A DNA stretch of 64,000 nucleotides from Engraulis encrasicolus (GCF_034702125.1 NC_085861.1:2289042-2353041); one strand, 5' to 3'; counted from the stretch's first letter, positions 11,910-26,240 are shown. The notes: generated by a model from the sequence alone, not told the origin. Program-made: numbers and translations.

Positions 11910-12903
11910 ATTAGAAGTCCATAGACAATCCCTTAGGGATGAGATCTCCTCCTACAATAATGCGGTACGCTCAGAGAGAAAAGCATATTTTTCCAAAATC
12001 ATAACAGACAACCAGCATAATGCTAAAGTTCTTTTTTCCACTATTGACCACCTGCTTAATCCAACACATAGCAATAACAACCTAAATGCAGCATCACATG
12101 CCAAGTGCGAGGAATTTGCTAGATTTTTTAATAAAAAGATTGCAGACATTAGAGAAGGCATCCAAGGTGGAAACGCAGCAACCTCTGTCGCCCACTCAGG
12201 CGATACACCGAGGGGAGGGTTAAACCCCCCTAGGAGACCTGAGAGCTTCCAAAATTTTTGTCCAATTACAGAGGACGACCTCTGTAAAATAGTCAGGGAA
12301 AGTAAGCAGTCTACCTGCAGCCTTGACGCGATCCCCACATATCTGCTAAAAAACATACTTGGTTGCTTAGCAGCACCTTTACTGCAAATTGTTAACACCT
12401 CTATGCTTACAGGCATTTTTCCAAGCTCATTCAAAACAGCCATGGTAAAGCCACTCTTAAAAAAGACAAATTTAGATCAGAATTCACTAAACAACTACGG
12501 ACCTATATCAAACCTCCCCTTTATAAGCAAGGTACTAGAAAAAGTTGTATTTAAACAGCTTAATCAACATCTGGCTGGGAATGATATCTTGGAAAAATTC
12601 CAATCAGGCTTTAGAGCCAACCATAGCACCGAAACAGCACTAACCAAAATAATAAGTGATCTTAGGCTCAGCACTGCCGCTAACAAAGTCTCAGCACTTA
12701 TCCTCCTCGACCTCAGTGCAGCCTTTGACACGATAGACCATAACATACTAATTGACCGCCTTGAATCTTGGGTAGGACTGTCCGGCCACGTCTTAGAGTG
12801 GTTCAAAACATATATTACAGGAAGGCAGTTTTTTGTCACCAATGGAGAATACGTCTCCAACAAGTATGATGTGCCTTTTGGAGTTGCTCAGGGCAGTTGC
12901 TTG
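11857..12903 (+). pseudogene. LINE ORF2, reverse transcriptase N-terminal half
   Basis: It continues ORF2 in a shifted frame: ERLWRKTKLEVHRQ, a linker, PLLKKTNLD, PISNLPFISKVLEKVV (RT motif 1-2 region), FQSGFRANHSTETAL, LILLDLSAAFDTIDH (motif A with the catalytic aspartate), and GVAQGSC at the start of motif B. It stops exactly at the insertion point of the 3.9-kb DNA element. Removing that element and one TTG target copy rejoins GSC to LGPLLFSLY in frame. Confidence 0.85.
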
Positions 12904-12929
12904 TAGTAGAGCGGCTACAGGGAAAATCG

Positions 12930-14050
12930 TGCAAATTATGATACAAGCGTGAAATTCGGCAGGTATGTGCTTAAGAGCAATGCGATCAAATCCACCTGAT
13001 TGGCCACTTGAAATGGCGGCCATTTTCCAAGATGGCCACCAAAAAAGACCCCAGAAATTGATTTATTGCATAGAATTGACGTAGAAAATTATGATACAAG
13101 CATGAAATTCAACATGTATGTGCTAAAGACCAATGCGATCAAATCCACCTGATTGGCCACTTGAAATGGCGGCCATTTTCCAAGATGGCTGCCAAAAAAG
13201 ACCCCAGAAATTGATTTATTGCATAGAATTGACCTAGAAAATTATGATACAAGCATGAAATTCAACATGTATGTGCTTAAGACCAATACGATCAAATCTA
13301 CCTGATTGGCCACTTGAAATGGCGGCCATTTTCCAAGATGGCCGTAAAAAAAGACCCCAGAAATTGATTTATTGCATAGAATTGACCTAGAAAACTATGA
13401 TACAAGCATGCAATTCAATATGTATGTGCTTACGACCAATACGATCAAATCTACCTGATTGGCCACTTGAAATGGTGGCCATTTTCCAAGATGGCCACCA
13501 AAAAAGACCCCAGAAAATGATTTATTGCATAGAATTGACCTAGAAAATTATGATACAAGCATGAAATTCAACATGTATGTGCTTACGACCAATACAAATG
13601 GTGGCCATTTTCCAAGATGGCTGCCAAAAAAGACCTCAGAAATTGATTTGTTGCACAGAATTGAGAAAGGAAATTATGATACAATCAAGAAATATGACCA
13701 TTATGTGCTTAAGACCAACACAATACATTCTAAGGGATTTGTTGCACAGGATTGATCAAGCAAGTTATTATACAAGCATCAATTTAGGCATGAATGTGCA
13801 AAAAAACAACAATACAATCAAATTTACCTGACTCAACACTTGAAATGGAAGCCATTTTACAATATGGCTGCTAAAACACTGAATTTAGCCCAGAAGTGAG
13901 CAAGAAAACGATGTAAATTTGTATGTTTGTGCTTAAGAGCAATATAATCAAATCCCCCTCATTTGCAACTTGAAAATGTAACATGGCAGCCATTTTTAAA
14001 GATGACCATCAAAGAAGACACTAGAACTTCATTAATTGCAATTAATCTAC
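12930..14050 (+). repeat. 153-bp tandem repeat, left arm
   Basis: At least four units with a strict 153-bp period (the 'ccccagaaattg' segment starts near 13050, 13203, 13356 and 13509), then two or three shortened, diverged units. Each unit includes 'gaaatggcggccattttcc' plus 'aagatggcc', and 'attatgatacaagcatgaaa'. Confidence 0.9.
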
Positions 14051-14139
14051 CAGATGTGGCCCAAATAAACAATCACTATGTTTGAATTTCCAATAAATTC
14101 ATCATAGAAGGAAACATAATCAAGCGGAAAGGCACATAA

Positions 14140-15730
14140 ATGTAGGTCACCAAGGGTAACCCCGGTTCTCTGCGGGATATGAAGGAGATATCTCACTATG
14201 GGTAACGCCCTTTGCGTGGCCATTTGCCAAAACTTGCTTTCAATCATGCCGTCAGACCAATGAGCTGCGCAGATGGGCCCCCTGCGCCCCCTCGGGGACA
14301 AAGCCCAGGTGTGCCGGGCTCTGATCTTCAATCTGAGACAACTAACCTTTGAGCTTGTGGGTGAGTGTGGCAATCTGGTGAGATGTCTCGTTCATCTCCC
14401 TCAGAGAACCAGGGTTGCCCTCGGTGACCTATAGTTCTCTTTCGGTTGAATCACTCGACATCTTACTATGGGTATTGAAAAACTCCTGATTGCGTTGCCA
14501 GTTACCTAGAATGCGCAAGCAAAAGCCTGGCCGCAGCACAGACCCTTCCTGCCGATGCCCAGAGCTGTTGAAGGCGGAGAGGCAGCGTCCATCAACAGCG
14601 ATAAGCGACACGGCTCACCCAACAGCCGCCCCACGGCCCAGGGGCAAGAGCTGCACCCGAAGGGTGCACTTGGAAGAGCAGGGGAGGCAAGCCCCTAATC
14701 CCTCCAGACAGACACCAACCATGGGGAAAGTTGATACCAGTACCAACCTAGGGGTTAGGCAGGCACTTGACACCATCATTAGAGCAGGCACACCGCCCAG
14801 ACTCGGCCTACCGGTGTCAATAAAGTGTTTAGAGGGCAGATCCCGGCAACGCTAGCGGGGGAACAAGAAAGAGGCGCAGTCTTCGTTCCGAACCCGGAGG
14901 GGGAAGAGGGGTTAAGCACGGGGCGCACAAAGGCAGCGTCCAGACATCCAATACCACGGAAAGCACACAGTGGAGGGAACCCAGGGCACGGAAACCACCC
15001 GTCTGAGTGTAACCGATGTGCAAGTGGAGCCCACAGAGGTATAGCGAGGCCCCCAATATCAAGAGGTATTCCCCAATGGAAAACCAGGCCTTGGCACAAG
15101 GGGGAATATCCAGCATGTTCAGTACACAACACCTGCAGGTGCAACTGAGAGGCACCATGCCCAAGACCGCCAGGCAAGCTTGAGCTGCCATGTGATCTTG
15201 CTGGCAGAAAAGACCCAGTCATTCTCCAGCAGGGCTGCAGGTCCAAGTTGCGGACAGAGAACAGAGTAGCAACCACCACCACAGCGAGCCGGCCAAGAAA
15301 GCCCCGATAGACACCTGTTTGAGGGCACACGCTCTGGTTCCCAGGGGGACATCAAAGACGCACTTCCCCTCGATCAGGCAGCCTGGTCGAGCAGGGGCCT
15401 GAGATACTTCATTGGAGAAGTATGATCTAACTTACCACGGGCGCCCTACCCAGGGACAGCGCTCCAGGCAGCACAACTGACACTCGCGCTCCTGTTGAGC
15501 CCATGAGACACGCACAGTAAGGGGTGACCGACCCAAGGGAGACACGGGTAATGCGTCCTATTAGGAGAGGCGAGGATTCAGGTGGCCTTGCCACGATCAG
15601 TCTTGTGTTCCACAGAACTTGTGCCCGAACGTCAACCACCATTAGCGGAGGTCGGGTGCGCAAAGGGGACAGCACAGTGGCTGGAGAGGGCAGCCAGGGG
15701 AGGATGTTCATATCTTCGAATGTCCCAGGC
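14140..15730. other. GC-rich core of the 3.9-kb element
   Basis: GC content clearly exceeds the flanks. It starts with an inverted pair: 14142-14200 (taggtcaccaagggtaaccc, ggttctctgc, gagatatctcac) against 14373-14431 (gagatgtctcgttcatctcc, agagaaccagggttgcc, tcggtgacct). Several overlapping 100-180-codon frames run on both strands, none with a domain I recognise. It may be an inserted element of its own. Confidence 0.5.
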
Positions 15731-15929
15731 TGACAAGCCAGAGCAGTTATGTGATTAGCTAAATTAAACATGTTTAATGTGAAGTCCAGAGCAAATAACG
15801 CAAATTCATGACAAAGCTTGTTTCTGGTGTTCACGCACCTTCTGTTTAACAGCAATATCGAGAGAACCATGAATTGCTGTTATTAGCATATTATTACCAC
15901 ACTGTCTTTATATTATTAGCATGTCATAA

Positions 15930-16800
15930 CCTTGGGGTCCATTGACATTAAGTTAAGAACTGGCTTATGTGTCATTGCTGAACATTTTAATATCTGTATC
16001 ACTTCATCATCTATGGAAACATATTTGAGGAGAGTGAACAATTATTTCCACCAAATTCTAGGGTCTTTTTGGACACATCGTCATCACATTTTAAGTAGTA
16101 AATCAAGTATATTTCATTGTAGGCCTATTGGTCTTAATCACATACATGCCGAATTTCATGTGTCCATCATAAATTGCTTGGATAATTCTGTGCAATAAAT
16201 CATTGTCTAGGGTCTTTTTTGGCAGTCATCTTAGAAAATGGCCGCCATTTCAAGTGACCAATTGGGTAAATTTGATTGCACTGGTCTGAAGGGCATTAAT
16301 GTTGAATTTCATGCTTTTATCATAATTTGCTAGGTCAATTCTATGCAATAAATCTATTTCTGGGGTCATTTTGGCGGCCATCTTGGAAAATGGCCACCAT
16401 TTCAAGTGGCAAATCAGGTAGATTTGATTGTATTGGTCTTAAGCACATACATGTTGAATTTCATGCTTGTATCATAGTTTTCTAGGTCAATTCAATGCAA
16501 TAAATCATTTTCTGGGGTCTTTTTTGGCGGCCATCTTGGAAAATGGGCACCATTTCAAGTGGCCAATCAGGTAGATTTGATCGTATTGGTCTTAAGCACA
16601 TACATGTTGAATTTCATGCTTGTATCATAATTTTCAAGGTCAATTCTATGCAATAAATACATTTCTGGAGCCTTTTTTGGCGGCCATCTTGGAAAATGGC
16701 CACCATTTCAAGTGGCCAATCAGGCAGATTTGATTGTATTGGTCTTAAGCACATACCTGCCAAGTTTCATGCTTGTATCATAATTTGCACGATTCAAGCC
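15930..16800 (-). repeat. 153-bp tandem repeat, right arm (inverted)
   Basis: The same unit in reverse orientation ('ccatcttggaaaatggccac' near 16230, 16380, 16531 and 16684; about 151-153 bp apart), degrading inward from 16200 to 15930. Left and right arms together would form a very long imperfect hairpin in RNA. Confidence 0.9.
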
Positions 16801-16826
16801 AAATTGGCCTTGTAGCCGCTCTACTA

Positions 16827-17708
16827 TTGGGCCCTCTCCTCTTCTCTCTCTATATGTTGCCCCTGGGCTCCATCAACAGAGAGCACAATGTTGATTTTCA
16901 TAGCTATGCCGGTGACACTCAATTATATATCTCTGTCGAGCCTAGCCAAACCACTGCCATTCATGCCTTGACTAAATGCATGTCTGCCATCACAGATTGG
17001 ATGAACAGTAACTTCCTAAAATTAAATGAGGATACAACTGAAGTGTTGCTCATTGGGCCTAAGAAAAAACGTGCAAAACTCCACTCAAGCCTAGGTGACC
17101 TAAGCATGCACATTAAAGATAAGGTTACTAGCCTAGGCGTGGTCATAGACTCGGATTTGAGCTTTGAACCTCACATCAACAAGATAACAAAATCTGCTTT
17201 TTTCCATCTTAGAAATGTCAACAAAGTGCGCGGCTTGGCCCCCCGACAAGACGCTGAGAAACTTATTCATGCCTTTGTCACCAGTAGGCTAGACTACTGT
17301 AATGCTCTTTTCTCTGGTCTCCCAAAAAAATTAATTGACAAATTGCAACTCATTCAAAATTCTGCGGCAAGAATCCTAACAAGAACCAGAATGAGAGAGC
17401 ACATCTCTCCTGTCTTGGCAGACCTGCACTGGTTACCTGTCTCATACAGAATCGACTTTAAGATTCTGCTGACAGTATTTAAAGCATTAAATGGACTTGC
17501 CCCTAGTTATATCTCTGACATGCTCTCTTTTTATGCCCCTGCTCGAGCTCTCAGGTCCACTGATGCCAAGCTGCTAAGGACCCCCACCCCCCCCCGCAAA
17601 AGAAGATCGGCGACGCCGCGTTTGTTTGCTATGCGCCCAAGAGATGGAACGCCCTCCCCATCGAGATCCGATCAGCCAGCTCCGTCGACTCCTTCAAGAA
17701 GTAGCTGA
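16827..17708 (+). pseudogene. LINE ORF2, reverse transcriptase C-terminal half
   Basis: It resumes RT motif B (LGPLLFSLYMLPLG), then motif C as SYAGDTQLYISV. The second residue of the catalytic Asp-Asp pair context is altered (YAGD instead of the usual YADD or FADD), which should abolish polymerisation. It continues with WMNSNFLKLN, KVTSLGVVIDSDLSFEPHI, SRLDYCNALFSGLP, LQLIQNSAARILT, HWLPVSYRIDFKILL and FKALNGLAPSY, the standard L2/CR1 C-terminal blocks. The stop is at 17706. Confidence 0.85.
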
Positions 17709-18233
17709 GGACCCACCTCTTCATCCTTGCCAACTCCTAGCTGCCAAGGCGTCATAGTGTCCCAGCTGCCGCAGCGCCCTTACTGCTCACAACCAGCCCT
17801 GGCAGGGGGCTCCCCTAGGTGGCCGCTGGTCTCTGCCTGAGGTTTCTTCCTGACTATAGGGTTTTTTTTTTCCTCAGACCTCACTGAGCTTTTTTTTCCC
17901 CCTTACAAACTATGATTCAAGCGAAAGGGAGTTTTTCCTCACCCCTGATGCCACCAGGGGCCGCACCTGAGCGCCCAATCTCTGTGTGACTATCTATGAC
18001 TTATGATAGGCCCAGCCACAATGGACCTTACGCATCTAAGAACCCTGGTCCTAACCTACGTTGACCTTATGACTCTACAATCTCTGTCTATCTCTTCTTC
18101 CTCTGCCTTCCTACTATTTCTGCCTCTCCTCTATACCTCTCCTTTTAAATCCATCTCTAACAATGATGTTTTTTCCCATTTGTTAAGCACTTTGAGTTAC
18201 ATGCCTTGTATGACACAGTGCTATACAAATACA

Positions 18234-18234
<1 letters not shown>
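17709..18234 (+). other. LINE 3' UTR
   Basis: Sequence between the ORF2 stop and the (ATT)n tail, with T-runs near 17861 and 17890 and the terminal 'atgacacagtgctatacaaa' hook. No other feature. Confidence 0.7.

Positions 18235-18296
<62 letters not shown>
18235..18296 (+). repeat. (ATT)n tail of the LINE
   Basis: About 20 ATT units directly after the 3' hook, as expected for an L2-like 3' terminal repeat. Confidence 0.9.
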
Positions 18297-18297
<1 letters not shown>

Positions 18298-18484
18298 TTA
18301 AGATGCTTTCAATCTGTGAGAGAGAAGGATCAGAGGCTTGGTGTGAGGCTACATGAAATTGTAAATGCAACTCTGATTTTGTGTGTTAATTTATTGTTGG
18401 GCTTTATTTGCTATACTGGAGCTGAAAGCTTTTAGCATTTTGTTAGCTCATTCACATTAGTTTGTGTATGGACATTTATACATA

Positions 18485-19342
18485 CACTCACCGGCCACTT
18501 TATTAAGAACACCTGGCACAAGTGTTCATTGAAGCAAATGACTGATCAGCCAATCACATGGTGGAAACTCAATGCATTTACGCATGTAGACATGGTCGAG
18601 ATGATATGATGCGGTTCAAACCGAGCATCATAATGGTGAAGAAAGGCTATTTAAAAGACTTTGAACATGGCATGGCTGTGGGTGTGGAAAGGCTTGATTT
18701 GAATATTTCAGAAAAGACTGATCTACTGGGATATTCACACATAACCATCTCTAGGGTTTACAAAGAATGGTGCGAAAAAGGAAAAAAATACAGTGAGCAG
18801 CGATTCTGTGGGCAAAAATGGCTTGTTGATGGCAGAGGTCGGAGGATAATGGCCAGACTGGTTTGAGCTGATACAAAGGCAACATAAAGTCAGATAACCA
18901 CTCATTACAACCGAGGTATGCGTAAGAAAATCCCCAATTACACAGCACATCAAATCTTGAGGCAAATGGGCTACAGCAGCAGAAAACCACATTTGGTGCC
19001 AGTCCTGTCAGCTAAGAAGAGAAAATGAGGCTACAATTTGGTCAGACTCACCATAAACTACACTAGAAGATCAAAAAAAGGTTGCCTGGTCTGATGAGTT
19101 TTGATATCTACAACAGCATGAACACATGGGTCAACCCTGCCTTATATCAATGTTTCAGGTTGGAGATATAATGGCATAAGGATATTTTCTCATTACAATT
19201 TAGGCCACTTAGTACCATTTGATCTTTGTTGGAATGCTACAGTTACCTGAGTATTGGTGCAGACAGTTCAGGCAGTTATGAAGGCAAAAGGGGGTCCAAC
19301 CTATCAGTAGAAAGGTGTTCCTAATTAAGTGGCAGGTGAGTG
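18485..19342 (+). mobile_element. Tc1/mariner element, decayed
   Basis: It has TA on both sides (18483-18484 and 19343-19344) and inverted ends CACTCACCGGCCACTTTATT and ending GGCAGGTGAGTG. Internal frames such as MGKKG-like and 'DLLGYSHITISRVYKEWCEKGKK' (18558-18866) are the helix-turn-helix part of the Tc1 transposase, followed by stops. The 858-bp length shows internal deletion compared with the usual 1.3-1.6 kb. Confidence 0.8.
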
Positions 19343-19470
19343 TATATTTTCTGTATATTTTTGCTGAATTTCTGTTTTTTTGCTATTTTCGAAGGCTCAT
19401 GGGCATTTATAATTGCGGCACTTTTGTAAATAAACTGTAACCTCCAATCTCCACAGCTGACTGTTCAATA

Positions 19471-21800
<2,330 letters not shown>

Positions 21801-21908
21801 TGAGCTTTATTTTTTTTCTATTTTATTCTTTTTTTTTTTTTTGCGTTACGCCCTTAAACGTCAACCACCCATAAACAAGTGAGACACACAGACACACACA
21901 CACAACAC

Positions 21909-22930
21909 TAGGGTGACCAGCTGTCCGGACTTCGGCCGGACAACCCCGCCCCTTAACTTTCTAACCTAGCGTCCTCGCGACGTACCCATTGCTTCGACTC
22001 GCCGCCTCCCCGCCTCCATGGAGAAGACAGTGAAGTCGGCATTCTAAACTGTAGGCAGAAATCAGGGAGCAGCGCTGCCATCTTACCTCAGACTAACTCG
22101 GCTGCTAACAACAGTTTTACTTGTAAAACAAGATGTTTTGGGACAGATTTTCGCATGTCGTTACCTTACCAATAAAGGAGTCGTCAGTAGGCTACCACTA
22201 ACTTAATGTTGTATCAGAGACGGCAGGTTACAATAGACAAATCCTTCCGTTGTAGTCTGTATTATTTCATAAATATTTTGTTCATGTATTTTGAGTAGTC
22301 ATGCATGCGTAGGCCTATAATAGCCAACAATTTATTTGATTTACTTTATTCAAAGTTTGCCAGGAGTGTGTTTATCGGAGAGAGGCGACAGCTTCTGTCA
22401 ACCTTTTTTTTCATGCAGACGCTTGCTTGGAAAACTATAGCAACAACAACAGTTCAAAATATAGACAGAGCACCTGTGCAGAAAGACACTTTTTTTTGTC
22501 CTGTTCACAAAGTTGTGAGAGCCCTCATTGTAAATGCATTTAGCAGACAAACTTACTTGCACCATGCGTTCCCAATGCAGGGAAAAATAGGAGACAGACA
22601 GTAGACAATAATATAGCAAACTTATTTCACTTTCATACACTCAGTCAAAGTAAGCTACTTCACGTAAGCTATGGATCGCAAATGACACAAATCGCGTGCA
22701 GATTTCCCCGACATAAGCCTAAAGTAATATAGTTAATTTGTTGTGCGAAGTCTGGAGTAAAATCTGGAGTAACATGGCGGCCGCAGATATCGGAAACACG
22801 CGCAACTGTCATTCTAGTTTGTGTCAATGACGTTGCCTCGCATCTCGAGGCCATAAGCACAAGGGGAGGATGGGAGGAAAGACACACAGACGTCGTAAAC
22901 GGGTCGTAAAAACGGACCGATGGCCACCCT

Positions 22931-22931
<1 letters not shown>
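21909..22931. mobile_element. hAT-like element (TAGGGTGACC ends), copy 1
   Basis: A 1,023-bp element from TAGGGTGACCAGCTGTCCGG to ACCGATGGCCACCCTA, with CA-rich flanks that make the target duplication unreadable. Copy 2, in the opposite orientation and carrying nested insertions, lies at 34640-38263, where the 8-bp duplication is clear. A 'taacatggcggccgc' motif lies near 22770. No transposase frame. Confidence 0.75.

Positions 22932-22932
<1 letters not shown>

Positions 22933-23016
<84 letters not shown>
22933..23016. repeat. (CA)n microsatellite
   Basis: About 42 CA units, plus a short second run at 23033-23050. It starts at the end of the hAT copy, about 70 bp from the donor of the NACHT exon. 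Confidence 0.95.
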
Positions 23017-23020
<4 letters not shown>

Positions 23021-23088
23021 AGTCATGCACTACACACACACACACACACATAGTTTACAGTCATGCACTAACACAGTGTATTACTTAC

Positions 23089-24846
23089 TCTGTCTTGGTG
23101 GATGTTGTGATCACTGGCACCAGCTTCTGAAGAACATCATCAGGGCTGAGGAGTTCAGTCTGATCTTTCTCTGGGGTCTTCATGTATTTCTGCAGGTCAA
23201 ACCCATCCAGCTGCTCTTTTGACATTGTGAGATTAAATACCACAGTCTCCCACTCTCCTGGTAACAGCATCTCTACAGACAGCTCCCCTCCCTGTCAATG
23301 TCTTCCACAACAGCATGATGATTCATCTCATTGAGGCAGTAGAACAGGTTGATCCCTTTGCCTGATTTTCTCTCACCCCTGATCTTCTCTTTGACACACT
23401 GGATTGTCTGCACTAAGCTCTGTGATTGGCTACTGATCTGTGGCAGTACACGCTTCAGGAGTTTATGATTGGACTCCAGTGAGATGCCCAGGAGGAAGCG
23501 GAGGAAAAGGTCCAGGTGTCCATTCTCACTGTGTAAGGCAAGATCCATTGCTGTCTCGTGCAGGTCATGAAGTGTTTTAGCTTTGAACAGAGCAGAGAGC
23601 TGAGAGGTTTGCTGTTGATCAGATGTGTTTCTGTCTGTTTTGAGGAAGCACAGAAACACATATAAGGCTGCCAGGAACTCCTGAATGCTCAGATGAAGAA
23701 AGCAGAACACCTTCTGGTACATCCCAATCTCCTTCCTGAAGATCTGGGTGCAGACGTCTGAGTATACTGAGGCCTGTTTAACATCCACGCCACACTTTAT
23801 CAGGTCCTCTTCATAGAAGATCAGCTTGCCCTTCTCCAGCTGCTGGAAAGCCAGTCGCCCCAGCGTCAGAACACTGTCCTCGTTCCAGCCAGTATACCTG
23901 TCTTGAGTAATGTGTGATTGGATGAACAGGAATTGTATGTACATCTGGGTCAGGGTGGCTGGAATCGCATCACTGTTGCCTTTAGACAGGACAGAAACCA
24001 GAACAGTGGCTGCCATCCAACAGAAGACTGGAATGTGGCACATGATGTAGAGGCTCCTGGATCTCTTCAGGTGTTTGATGACTCTGCTGGCCATTTCCTC
24101 ATCATTGATGCTCTTCTTAAAATACTCATCCTTCTGTGGGTCAGTAAACCCTTGCACTTCTGTCACCTGGTCAACACACTTAGGAGGGATTTGATTGGCT
24201 GCTGCTGGTCGGGAAGTGATCCAAATTTTAGCAGAGGGGAGCAGATTCCCTTTGATGAGGTTTGTAAGGAGGACGTCCACTGTAGCAGGTTCTGATACAT
24301 TGTAGATGCATTCATTATGGTGGAAATCCAGAGGAAGCCTGCTTTCATCCAGTCCATCAAAGATGAAGGCAATGTTGTACTTTTCATTAGTGAAGAAGGG
24401 GAGGTCACATTTTACACTGAAAAAATGATCAATGAATTCCATAAGAGTATATTTCTTATCTTTGATCCCATTTATCTCCCGAAAAGACACAGGAAACAGC
24501 AAGTCAATGTCCTGATTGGCTCTTCCTTCAGCCCAGTCCAGAATGAACTTCTGCACCGAGACTGTTTTCCCTATTCCAGCAACTCCCTTTGTCATCACTG
24601 TTCTGATGCGTTTCTTTTTCACAGATAAGCACTTGAAGATGTCATTGCATTTGATTGGTGTCTCCCCCTTGGTTGTGTTTTTCTTGGATGCCATCTCAAT
24701 CTGTTTGACCTCATGTTCAGTACTGACCTCAACACATTCCCCCTCTGTGATGTAGAGTTCTGTGTACATTTTCTCCAGAGATGCCACTTTCCCCTGCTTT
24801 GGGATAGCTACATGCACATTCTGGAACTTCTTAACTAGCTTGTCAT
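23089..24846 (-). pseudogene. NLRC3-like FISNA-NACHT exon with a frameshift
   Basis: A large exon on the minus strand encoding the signalling module of a fish NLR, a cytosolic immune sensor whose ATP-driven oligomerisation triggers signalling. Domains in order: FISNA (KKFQNVHV ... LYITEGECVEVSTEHEVKQIE), NACHT Walker A (GVAGIGKT), Walker B (FIFDGLDE), sensor-like WITSRPAAANQIP, winged-helix region (FLHLSIQEFLAALYV), and the trailing LNEMNHHAVVEDI block. The probable acceptor is TTTCCAAG before ATGACAAG (24846); an in-frame ATG at 24862 precedes it. The donor is GTAAGTAA (23088-23081). In the G run at 23285-23288 the frame is lost by one base: the first frame stops at 23273, while the conserved tail (LPGEWETVVFNL, LDGFDLQKYM, LVPVITTS) continues in the next frame to the donor. 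The cause is either a sequencing error or a disabling mutation. Everything upstream is open. Confidence 0.85.
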
Positions 24847-24989
24847 CTTGGAAACAGCCCATATAATATACAGACAGTTCAAAAAGATTGTGTTGGCCAT
24901 CTTATACACATATACACACATGCATCAATGATTCAGCTCACATACAAATATTTCCAAAAGAACTGAANGAGACCATCCAGCTAGATATG
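24847..24989 (-). other. Intron remnant upstream of the NACHT exon
   Basis: About 143 bp between the acceptor and the first nested insertion, with one ambiguous base (n) at 24967. Together with 60122-60360 it is what remains of the original intron. Confidence 0.6.
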
Positions 24990-26240
24990 ATTAATTCCAG
25001 AGGTGGAAGAAGTACTGAAGTTGTGTACTTAAGTAAAAGTAGAAGTACCCGGCGAAATTTACTTTTTGAGTAAAAGTACAAGTAGGCCTACTCGCGCAAT
25101 GGCTGTCTGTCTCCATGTCTGCCTACTTGATCCAATAGGAAAAAGTTTCTGCAACGGTTTTCGGTTCTATTTGAAAATGACTATCGGGTCATTTCATGTG
25201 AAATCAGACACTTTGGGACCTGACCGACACGGATTTCAATCATACTTGCTGTGCCTGTTTAGTAGCAAGGTAGCACCCCAGAACTGCATTTGTGTGAATC
25301 TGACACCAATATTAAGGGAGAAACAGACTAGCAAAGGTTTACATATGAGGGTAGGACACTATGCATTCAGCCTTGATTATATCAGTCAGTGTAAGTCACA
25401 AAAGGATGTCTGAGGTGTTGTTTGAAAGCTCTTTTCTGGCTCTACAAATTACACACACAGCATGGAATACAACAACCTTCAGAATATGAATTATGATACA
25501 TTGAAAAATTAAAAATTGAATATCCAAAAAAACGTATATTTTAAAATGGCTGGTTTCTTGTCTAAACATAGCCTGTAATGGTGTTTGGTTCTTTATTCAG
25601 CAGTTCTGGGGTGCTACCTTGCTACTAAACTGGCACAGCAAGTATGATTGAAATCTGTGTCTGTCCGGTTCCAAAGTGTCTGATTTCACGTGAAATGACC
25701 CTATGGAGTCATGTTAATGTTTTTTTTAAAGTAAGCCTATCTTTTCTGTCTGGGTGTTAATTTGGAAGAGGGGCTTGGTCCCGCCTCCCTGCCTGCAGCT
25801 GAGGATACTCAAATATCCACGAAACACAACCGGAAAAATAGGATAAATGTAACTCGTAACAAAGTATTCTTCGAGAAATGTAAGGAGTAGAAAGTAGAAG
25901 TAATTGTCAAAAAATGTAACTGAGTAAAAGTAAAAGTCTGCATTTTTATTTTTACTCAAGTAAGTACAAATTCCAGAAAAAAACTACTTAAAGGGTTATG
26001 CCACTATTTTGGGGCTTAATACAGTTAAAATCGTTGGACAGGGTTTATAAAGGTGGTAAAGTGTCTTATTTTTCATGTAAGCCGTTGTCTTGCTTTAAGA
26101 CAAGCTAAAAGAGGGAGCATGTCGCTAAGCTAGTGAAAGTCAATGCATCCATGTAGCATGCTACATGCTACAGTGATCCATTGACTTTCACTAGCTTAGC
26201 GACATACTCCCTCTTTTAACTTGTCTTAAGGCAAGCAGGG

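Larger units (their letters stand above)
12904..16826. mobile_element. 3.9-kb DNA element with inverted arrays of a 153-bp repeat
   Basis: It is flanked by TTG (12901-12903 and 16827-16829) and has inverted ends TAGTAGAGCGGCTAC at 12904 and GTAGCCGCTCTACTA ending 16826. Each end opens into tandem repeats of about 153 bp, in opposite orientation on the two sides (left to about 14050, right from about 15930). A GC-rich core (about 14140-15730) has no recognisable transposase. A 3-bp duplication would fit PIF/Harbinger, CACTA or Academ types, but the termini do not match the usual CACTA or Harbinger ends. I leave the superfamily open. It split the LINE cleanly, so it is younger than the LINE. 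Confidence 0.85.
9300..18296 (+). mobile_element. L2-type LINE with a DNA transposon in its RT
   Basis: A non-LTR retrotransposon on the plus strand with ORF1 (9466-10461), ORF2 endonuclease (about 10819-11890), reverse transcriptase (11857-12903, continuing 16827-17708), a 3' UTR and an (ATT)n tail at 18235-18296. The sequence just before the tail (cagtgctatacaaatacaatt) is the L2-like 3' hook. The 5' boundary is estimated. Two later insertions interrupt it: a THAP-bearing MITE at 10492-10818 and the 3.9-kb element at 12904-16826. A frameshift in ORF2 and a changed catalytic motif make it dead. Without the two inserts it is about 4.75 kb, near full length for L2. Confidence 0.85.

Noticed and set aside
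12930..14050. CRISPR-like regular repeats
   Set aside because: The 153-bp units are contiguous tandem repeats without unique spacers, in a eukaryotic transposon.
14779..15355. Overlapping frames up to 183 codons in the GC-rich core
   Set aside because: Frames are open on several phases at once because of the GC composition. No domain is recognised.
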